Shown: positions 1 through 6,518 of the stretch, one piece after another | Position numbering within the stretch: position 1 is the stretch's first letter | How the letters are laid out: every line of letters starts with the position of its first letter | Assembly: GCA_947459855.1 (NCBI GenBank) | Contig: CANHFL010000063.1 | Location: 1-6,518, forward strand | Source: Planctomycetaceae bacterium | GTDB taxonomy: Bacteria; Planctomycetota; Phycisphaerae; Phycisphaerales; SM1A02 | Length of the DNA stretch: 6,518 nucleotides | Direction: 5' to 3' | The notes under the pieces: model-generated | Databases searched by the model: none | Told to the model about the DNA's origin: nothing | What the model saw: only the letters and a program-made list of their open reading frames with translations | Program-made: the position numbers and the translations under genes

Positions 1-121
1 GATGTCGGCGTGACATGGACGGGCGACAGTCCCGCAGGATGTGATTGCCAAGGCGAACAGCGCTTGAAATACCCGGTGATTCGCTAGTTTGGTCCCCATC
101 CCAGCAACGTATCACAAGGCA
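1..121. other. Non-coding gap downstream of purN, lower G+C
   Basis: No gene is supported here. Positions 61-120 are about 53% G+C against roughly 70% in the genes. Small pairings exist: ATGTC/GACAT with a 5-base loop at 2-16, and GGAC/GTCC at 17-32. They are short and not followed by a T-run, so no terminator is called. TTGAAA at 64-69 resembles a -35 box on the plus strand, but no acceptable -10 follows and no plus-strand gene is present. The region may be the end of the transcription unit or the edge of different DNA. Confidence 0.5.
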
Positions 122-150
122 TCAGCGCGGCAAGGATCCTCGATTGAAAT
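49..150. repeat. Imperfect direct repeat spanning the purN 3' end and downstream gap
   Basis: One copy at 49-70 reads CAAGGC, three bases, CAGCGC, then directly TTGAAAT. The second starts at 115 with CAAGGC, two bases, CAGCGC (123-128), then 15 extra bases and TTGAAAT at 144-150. The second copy runs across the purN stop codon into its C-terminal codons. The match is short and interrupted and could be chance, but both copies lie in the same low-G+C patch. Confidence 0.3.
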
Positions 151-714
151 TTCGTATCGCCATCCCCACCGCCTCCGGGTACGCCGCGCATTCCTCGGCG
201 AAGACCCGCGCGGCCAGGGTGGCCACCGTGTCGCCGGGCAGCACGGGGCAGCGGCGCTGCACCAGCACGGCGCCGTGGTCGTATTCCTCGTCCACCCAGT
301 GCACGGTGCAGCCGCTCTCGGTGCGGCCCGCGGCCAGGACGGCGGCGTGCACGCGGTCCCCGAACATCCCCTGGCCGCCGAAGTCGGGCAGCAGGGCGGG
401 GTGGATGTTCAGCGTGCGGCCGCGCCAGGCGTCCACGCGGAAGCGCCGCAGGTAGCCCGCCAGGCAGACCAGCTGCACGCCGTGCGCGCGCAGCGCGGCG
501 TCGACGCGGTCGTCGAAGTCCGACGCGGGCTCGGGCGGCACCACCTGGACCGCGATCCCCGCCGCGCGGCAGGCCTGCGCCGCGCCGGCGTCCGCGCGCG
601 TCACCACGCACACGGCCACCTGCGCGGGCAGCCGGCCCTCGGCGCACGCCCGGGCCAGGTTCAGCACGGTGCGCCCGCCGCCCGAGGCGAGCGCACCGAT
701 CCGCACCGGCGCGG

Positions 715-718
<4 letters not shown>
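122..718 (-). CDS. purN: Phosphoribosylglycinamide formyltransferase (GAR transformylase 1)
   Basis: PurN transfers the formyl group of 10-formyltetrahydrofolate to GAR, the third step of de novo purine synthesis in the cytoplasm. The product has 198 residues, a little shorter than E. coli PurN (212). ALASGGGRTVLNL at 9-21 forms the phosphate-binding N-terminal loop in the SGGGxT variant. VCLAGYLRRF is at 84-93. NIHPALLPDFGGQGMFG at 104-120 holds Asn104 and His106, and DEEYDHGAVLVQ at 143-154 holds Asp147; these three match the E. coli N106/H108/D144 set. PVLPGDT then leads to the C-terminal helix. I chose the GTG at 718 because it overlaps the peptidase TGA as GTGA, the usual geometry of translational coupling; a second in-frame GTG at 706 would remove four residues. 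The last 11 codons (157-125) are oddly rich in A/T third positions (ATA, CGA, AAT, AAT, CGA, GGA), unlike the rest of the gene, so the native C terminus may have been replaced or extended. The fold and active site are unaffected. Confidence 0.93.
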
Positions 719-2799
<2,081 letters not shown>

Positions 2800-2818
2800 G
2801 GGGCGCAGGATAGGGCGC

Positions 2819-2859
2819 GCCCGGCCCGCCGGGGTGCGTGCGTGCGGCCCGGCCCGCCG
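2819..2859. repeat. 13-bp direct repeat pair flanking a GTGC tandem repeat, between SDR and peptidase genes
   Basis: GCCCGGCCCGCCG occurs exactly at 2819-2831 and again at 2847-2859, a 28-bp period. The spacer holds a short tandem repeat, GTGC three times plus G (2834-2846). Together these fill most of the 64-nt gap (2800-2863). On the transcribed strand, GCGGC and GCCGC inside the upstream copy can form a 5-bp stem. The repeats could be an operator pair or a slippage product. No terminator U-run and no recognisable -35/-10 pair were seen, and there is no Shine-Dalgarno sequence before the peptidase ATG. Confidence 0.55.
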
Positions 2860-2863
2860 CGCC

Positions 2864-3592
2864 TCACTTCTTCACGACGATCGTCTTCCCCCGGTCGGCC
2901 TCGCGGTTGCCCGCGATGCAGTCGACGATCACGTCGGCCACGGCCTCGGGGGGGAGGGTGGCGTGGGTCGGCACCACGCGTTCGCTGAAGTTCTTGCGCA
3001 GGAGGGGGGTCTCGATCGAGCCGGGGTTCACGCAGAACGCGCGGATGCCCATGCGGTGGCCCTCGACGTGGGCGCTGCGCGTGAAGCTGTCGATGGCCGC
3101 CTTGCTGGCCGCGTAGGCGAAGAAGCCCTGGAACGGGTCGGTGCTGCCCAGCGTGCTGACGTTCACGATGCAGCCGGTGCGGCGTTCCTTGAAGTGCGGC
3201 CACGCGCGCGTGATCAGGAACGCGGCGCCGAAGGTGTTCTGCAGGAACGCCTCCTCGAGCACCTCCTCGGTGGTGCGCTCGATGGGCGCGTGCGGCGCCA
3301 CGCCCGCGCAGTTGACCAGCACGTCAAGTTCCCCGAACGCCTCGATGGTGCGGTCGACCACGCCGTGCGCGAAGCCGCTGTCGGCCAGGTCGCCGGCCAG
3401 GTGCAGCACCTCGCAGCCGCTGCGCGCGGCGGTGCACTGCTCGGCCGTGGCGTCCAGCTTGCTGGCGGTGCGGCCCACCAGCACCAGCCGGTGGCCCAGG
3501 GTGGCCAGCTTCACCGCGGTGGCGCGCCCGATGCCGCTGCCGGCGCCGGTGATGATCGTGACGGGGTGCGCGGGCAGGCTGGGGTGGCTCAT
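2864..3592 (-). CDS. Short-chain dehydrogenase/reductase (SDR family), substrate unknown
   Basis: This is a classical SDR of 242 residues with a single Rossmann fold, probably a soluble NAD(P)H-dependent oxidoreductase. The nucleotide-binding TGAGSGIG is at 15-22. Arg41, just after the second beta strand (LVLVGR), suggests a preference for NADP(H). Asp68 is the adenine-contacting Asp, NCAG is at 94-97, and Asn119 is the structural/catalytic Asn. YAASK at 160-164 supplies Tyr160 and Lys164. The Ser expected 13 residues before the Tyr is Thr147 here (VNVSTLGS), with Ser146 beside it. NPGSIETPL at 189-197 is the usual PG motif after strand 6. The overall pattern resembles FabG-like carbonyl reductases, but the substrate cannot be read from sequence. 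I chose the ATG at 3592 because it leaves a normal 10-residue lead to the first strand. A GTG at 3652, overlapping the rseP stop as GTGA, is in frame and would add 20 Pro/Gly-rich residues. No Shine-Dalgarno sequence is visible at either start. Confidence 0.9.
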   Translation of the reverse strand: MSHPSLPAHPVTIITGAGSGIGRATAVKLATLGHRLVLVGRTASKLDATAEQCTAARSGCEVLHLAGDLADSGFAHGVVDRTIEAFGELDVLVNCAGVAPHAPIERTTEEVLEEAFLQNTFGAAFLITRAWPHFKERRTGCIVNVSTLGSTDPFQGFFAYAASKAAIDSFTRSAHVEGHRMGIRAFCVNPGSIETPLLRKNFSERVVPTHATLPPEAVADVIVDCIAGNREADRGKTIVVKK

Positions 3593-3607
3593 GGCGGTGG
3601 GGATTCG

Positions 3608-3633
3608 CCCCGCACCCGCGCGCGGATGCGGGG
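3608..3633 (-). repeat. G+C-rich inverted repeat (RNA hairpin) just upstream of the SDR start
   Basis: Outer arms CCCCGCA (3608-3614) and TGCGGGG (3627-3633) pair perfectly. Inner arms CCG (3616-3618) and CGG (3623-3625) close on a CGCG loop. Between them, C3615 faces A3626 on the plus strand, but in minus-strand RNA this becomes a U-G wobble, giving an unbroken 11-bp stem with a tetraloop. It lies 15 nt before the SDR ATG and 15 nt after the rseP stop. No T-run follows, so it does not look like a classical intrinsic terminator. It could stabilise the rseP mRNA end, damp SDR translation, or simply reflect extreme G+C. If the SDR starts at the alternative GTG (3652), it would fall inside coding sequence. 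Confidence 0.6.
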
Positions 3634-3648
3634 AAGGGGGCCCGGGGT

Positions 3649-5730
3649 TCACCCGCCCGTGAAGAGCCGCACCACGTCGTTGTAGAACGTGAAGAGGAAC
3701 AGCCCGCCCAGCAGGCAGAGGCCGACCAGCGCGGCGCCGTTCTGGAAGCCGGGCGAGGGGGCCCGGCCGGTGATGCGCTCGTAGACCAGGTAGAGGAAGA
3801 GCCCGCCGTCCACGATCGGGAGCGGCAGGAAGTTCAGCACCGCCAGGTTCACGCTGATCATCGCCAGGAAGCAGACCAGGTACATGGCGCCGCGGTCGGC
3901 CACGCGCGTGCCCAGGTGGACGATCCCCACCGGCCCGCGCAGCTGCTCGACGCCCACGCTGCCTCGCACGATGCGGTCGAGCGTCAGGTAGGTCATGGCC
4001 ACCATCGTGCGGGTCTGGCGGAAGCCCATCTCGACCGCGCGCAGCGGGTCGCCGCCCGCGGTGAGCGTCACCCAGAGCGGCTCGAAGAGCGGCAGCTCCA
4101 GCGCGGACCGCCAGCCCAGCGCGTGCAGCGCGCGCACGTCGTCGGCGGTGAGCGGGAGCGTGCCCGCCAGTTCCGGGTGGCCGGGCGTGGGGCTGGTGGC
4201 GGTCACGGGGACGTCGGCGCCCTGGCCGCCGGCGGCGGCCTGCGCGGTGGCGGCCAGCAGCGCGGCGCGCAGCGTGCGCCAGTCGCCCACGGCGGTGCCG
4301 CCCACGGTGGCGATCGTGCTGAGGGGCGGCAGCTCCAGCGCGGCGGCGGGGAGCGGCGCGCGCATCGATTGCGCGACCATCGGCGTGTCCCACGCCTGCC
4401 CGATGCCCACGTTCAGCTTGCCGCTGCCGTCCACCGCGGCCTTCACCGCCACGGGCGCGCCGTCGCGCAGCACCTCCAGCGCCACGGTGCCGCCCGCGTG
4501 GCGGGCGAGTTCCTCGCGGAACGCCGCGATGCGCGGGCCGGCCACGCCCTCGATGCGCAGCACCACGTCGCCGGCCTGCAGCAGGCCGTTGTTCTGGCTG
4601 CCCGCGGCCACCTCGCGGATGGCCACCAGCGGCACCAGGCCCGCCAGGCCCTGCGCGGCCTCGCGCACGCCGGCCGCGTCGGCCTCGCCGCGCAGCAGCT
4701 GGTACGCGGGGTCCACGCGCACGGTGGCCTCGACCAGCTGGCCGTCGGGCAGGCGCCACGTGGTGGGCACCGGCGCGCCCTTCATGGCGTCCACCAGCGC
4801 GCCGATCTCGTCCCAGCGCTCCACCGGCCGGCCGGCCACCGAGACCAGCTCCGCGCCCGGGCCCACGCCCGCCGCGGCGACGCCGGCGTCCTCGAGGAGC
4901 CGCTGCACCAGCGGCAGGTCGGCGGCGGTCGGCTGCACCAGGCGCGTGCTGCCCGCGGGGCCCACGCCCAGCGAGAGCAGCCCGTTCGTGCGGTCCTTGC
5001 GCGGCGTGGCCACGAAGGTCAGCTCGCGCTGTTCCCCGGGCGCGCCGCGCAGCACGGTGATCTCCATCGGCGTGTCCGGCACGGCCATCGCGCCGGCCAC
5101 CATCAGTTCGTCGAAGGTCAGCACCTCGCGCCCGCCCGCGCGCAGCACGCGGTCACCGGGCTGCAGGCCCTCGAGCCGCGCCGACGAATCGATCGCCGCC
5201 TCGGCCGCGGAGCCGGGCACCACGTCGCCCACCACCGGCGCCTGGAAGCGCACGCCCACCAGGAACACCACCACGAACAGCACGATCGCCAGCAGCAGGT
5301 TGCTGACCACGCCCGCGCTGACCACGACCATGCGCTTCCATACCGGCGCGCGCTGGTAGCTGCGCACGTCCGCGGACACCTTGCCGGGGTCCATGTCGTC
5401 CTGCCCCAGCATGCGCACGAACCCGCCCAGCGGCAGCGCGCGCAGCGAATACTCGGTCTCCCCGATGCCGTTGCGCGCCAGTTCGGCGTCGGACATCTCC
5501 ACCGCCGCCTTGCCGTGCGCCGCGATGGTGCGCGGTTCGGTGGAGCCCGCCACCCAGCCGATGCCCTTTCGGTACCCCAGCACCACGGGTCCCATGCCCA
5601 CCGCGAAGCTCTCGCACCGGATCCCCGCCCACCGCGCGGCCAAGAAGTGCCCCAGCTCGTGCACCGCGATCAGCAGGCCGAACCCGAGCAGGATGAGGAT
5701 GACGTTCCAGCCGTTCGACAGGACTTCCAT
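3649..5730 (-). CDS. rseP: RseP-type site-2 intramembrane metalloprotease (M50B) with several PDZ-like modules
   Basis: This is a zinc protease of the inner membrane that cuts transmembrane segments of substrates already trimmed by another protease; in E. coli, RseP cleaves the anti-sigma factor RseA and remnant signal peptides. The protein has 693 residues. HELGH, the zinc site, is at 24-28 in the first membrane segment. The second conserved motif, NFLPLPIVDGG, is at 633-643 in the third, with Asn633 and Asp641 as the expected catalytic-site residues. Hydrophobic segments lie near 8-30, 134-160, 612-637 and 664-684, the usual four-segment layout. An acidic loop (about 56-92) precedes YSLRALPLGGFVRMLGQ, the membrane-reentrant region. 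Between segments 2 and 3 there are about 450 residues, roughly twice the E. coli spacing. They contain PDZ-like cores near 188-203 (GLQPGDRVLRAGGREV), 288-309, 371-398 and 467-491. The start is the first ATG after an in-frame TAG. The native substrate, and whether it acts in a sigma-E-like cascade, cannot be told from this window. Confidence 0.95.
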   Translation of the reverse strand: MEVLSNGWNVILILLGFGLLIAVHELGHFLAARWAGIRCESFAVGMGPVVLGYRKGIGWVAGSTEPRTIAAHGKAAVEMSDAELARNGIGETEYSLRALPLGGFVRMLGQDDMDPGKVSADVRSYQRAPVWKRMVVVSAGVVSNLLLAIVLFVVVFLVGVRFQAPVVGDVVPGSAAEAAIDSSARLEGLQPGDRVLRAGGREVLTFDELMVAGAMAVPDTPMEITVLRGAPGEQRELTFVATPRKDRTNGLLSLGVGPAGSTRLVQPTAADLPLVQRLLEDAGVAAAGVGPGAELVSVAGRPVERWDEIGALVDAMKGAPVPTTWRLPDGQLVEATVRVDPAYQLLRGEADAAGVREAAQGLAGLVPLVAIREVAAGSQNNGLLQAGDVVLRIEGVAGPRIAAFREELARHAGGTVALEVLRDGAPVAVKAAVDGSGKLNVGIGQAWDTPMVAQSMRAPLPAAALELPPLSTIATVGGTAVGDWRTLRAALLAATAQAAAGGQGADVPVTATSPTPGHPELAGTLPLTADDVRALHALGWRSALELPLFEPLWVTLTAGGDPLRAVEMGFRQTRTMVAMTYLTLDRIVRGSVGVEQLRGPVGIVHLGTRVADRGAMYLVCFLAMISVNLAVLNFLPLPIVDGGLFLYLVYERITGRAPSPGFQNGAALVGLCLLGGLFLFTFYNDVVRLFTGG

Positions 5731-5783
5731 GGGGTGCAGGGAAGCCTAGGCGATGGACGACGGGTCCGGGACCGTGTCCTCGC
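5731..5783 (-). other. dxr-rseP intergenic gap, no regulatory site recognised
   Basis: This 53-nt spacer separates the dxr stop from the rseP ATG. It has an in-frame TAG at 5746-5748, which fixes the rseP start at the ATG at 5730. No purine-rich Shine-Dalgarno sequence precedes that ATG; the bases just upstream on the coding strand read CTGCACCCC. A small GGT...ACC pairing around 5763-5773 is too weak to be called a terminator, and no T-run follows it. The gap is compatible with read-through from dxr. Confidence 0.5.
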
Positions 5784-6518
5784 TCACCCCTGCGCCACGC
5801 CCGCGACCTCCGCCACCCGCTCGCGCACGAAGGCGCGGGCGGCGGCGTCGGCGGACAGGACGTCGCGGAGGGTGCGCACCGGCGCGGCGGGCAGGGCGTC
5901 CAGGGCCTCGGTCACCAGGCCCGGGATGCGGCCGAAGCGGACGCGGCCGGCGACGAATGCCTCGACGGCCTCCTCGTTGGCGGCGTTGAAGACGGCGCCC
6001 GCGGTGCCGCCGGCGTCGATCACGCGGTGCGCCAGCCGGATGGCGGGGAAGCGCGCGTGGTCCACGGGTTCGAAGTCGAGCCCGCGCAGCGCGGCCCAGT
6101 CCAGGCTGGGCGAGCAGCCCGCCGTACGGTCGGGCCACGTCAGCGCGTACTGGATGGGCAGCTTCATGCTGGGCGGGCTGAGCTGCGCGATCACGCTGGC
6201 GTCGTCGAACTCGACGAACGAGTGCACCACGCTCTGCGGGTGCACGATCGCGTCGATGCGGCCGCTGGGCAGGTCGAAGAGCCAGTGCGCCTCGATGACC
6301 TCGAGCGCCTTGTTCATGAGGCTGGCGCTGTCGATGGTGACCTTGCGGCCCATCGTCCACGTGGGGTGCTTGAGCGCTTCCGCCAGCGTGGCGTCCGCGG
6401 TGCGCTCGGGGGTCCAGGTGCGAAAGGGACCGCCGCTGGCGGTGAGCACCACGCGGCGCACCTCGCGCGGGGCGCCGGCGCGCATGCACTGGAAGACGGC
6501 GCTGTGCTCGCTGTCGAC
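5784..6518 (-). CDS. dxr: 1-deoxy-D-xylulose 5-phosphate reductoisomerase, C-terminal part (5' end outside window)
   Basis: Dxr (IspC) converts 1-deoxy-D-xylulose 5-phosphate to 2-C-methyl-D-erythritol 4-phosphate with NADPH and a divalent metal, in the cytoplasmic MEP pathway to isoprenoids. The frame is open to the right edge and gives 244 residues, beginning with VDSEHSAVFQ, the metal-site segment (Asp and Glu equivalent to E. coli D150 and E152). ASGGPF follows, then HPTWTMGRK and IDSASLMNKALEVIEAHW, which carry the Ser, His, Ser, Asn, Lys and Glu equivalent to E. coli S186, H209, S222, N227, K228 and E231. HPQSVVHSFVEF and PIQYALTWPDR are also typical. The missing part, about 150 residues, should hold the NADPH-binding domain. 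The C-terminal helical domain is complete and ends in VAEVAGVAQG. The gene leads the visible cluster, 53 nt upstream of the rseP homologue, a common bacterial arrangement. All visible catalytic residues are intact. The identification is secure. Confidence 0.97.
   Translation of the reverse strand, partial: VDSEHSAVFQCMRAGAPREVRRVVLTASGGPFRTWTPERTADATLAEALKHPTWTMGRKVTIDSASLMNKALEVIEAHWLFDLPSGRIDAIVHPQSVVHSFVEFDDASVIAQLSPPSMKLPIQYALTWPDRTAGCSPSLDWAALRGLDFEPVDHARFPAIRLAHRVIDAGGTAGAVFNAANEEAVEAFVAGRVRFGRIPGLVTEALDALPAAPVRTLRDVLSADAAARAFVRERVAEVAGVAQG

Noticed and set aside
2..32. Small hairpins (ATGTC/GACAT and GGAC/GTCC) as a terminator after purN
   Set aside because: The stems are only 4-5 bp and no T-run follows on the transcribed strand.
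37..58. Sigma-54-like site on the minus strand (TGGCA ... TGC)
   Set aside because: The spacing between the two elements is two bases too long for the -24/-12 consensus and no gene start follows in the window.
3995..5359. 454-codon plus-strand frame opposite rseP
   Set aside because: It is Ser/Thr/Pro/Ala-rich low-complexity translation typical of antisense frames in G+C-rich genes, and the rseP frame on the other strand carries clear M50 motifs.
5760..5780. Inverted repeat in the dxr-rseP gap as an attenuator
   Set aside because: Pairing is limited to 3-4 bp with mismatches, which is expected by chance at this G+C.

Overview
The window is about 70% G+C and tightly packed. All five protein-coding genes lie on the minus strand, so transcription runs from high to low coordinates. 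In that order they are: the C-terminal part of dxr (running off the right edge), an enlarged site-2 membrane protease of the RseP/M50B type, a short-chain dehydrogenase/reductase (SDR), a prolyl oligopeptidase (S9A), and purN. Gaps are 53, 56 and 64 nt. The last pair overlaps by 4 nt as GTGA. No transposase, CRISPR array, tRNA, rRNA, convincing promoter or intrinsic terminator was found.

The host is probably a high-G+C bacterium. I infer Planctomycetota, perhaps a Phycisphaerae-like lineage. The reasons are the roughly 690-residue RseP with several PDZ-like modules, the PurN variant with SGGGRT at the N terminus and FGGQGMFG after NIHPALLP, and starts without Shine-Dalgarno sequences. This placement rests on family resemblance recalled from memory and has not been tested by a search.

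Right part (5784-6518): Dxr, the first committed enzyme of the MEP isoprenoid pathway, followed at 3649-5730 by RseP. The dxr-rseP neighbourhood is widespread in bacteria and is often part of an envelope/isoprenoid cluster. Middle (2864-3592): a classical SDR of unknown substrate with Thr where the catalytic Ser is expected. Left-middle (715-2799): a complete prolyl oligopeptidase with its catalytic triad and a putative N-terminal export signal. Left (122-718): PurN, the 10-formyl-THF-dependent GAR transformylase of purine synthesis, starting at a GTG inside the peptidase stop. The shared direction and short gaps suggest one transcription unit, but the functions (isoprenoids, regulated proteolysis, a redox enzyme, peptide degradation, purines) do not form one pathway.

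The least ordinary stretches are the 3' end of purN and the 121 bases beyond it, where G+C and codon choice change abruptly; a strong G+C hairpin between rseP and the SDR gene that pairs better as minus-strand RNA than the plus-strand sequence would; and a pair of 13-bp direct repeats between the SDR and peptidase genes. I found no evidence for a wholly new system. The enlarged RseP is the strongest candidate for unusual biology.
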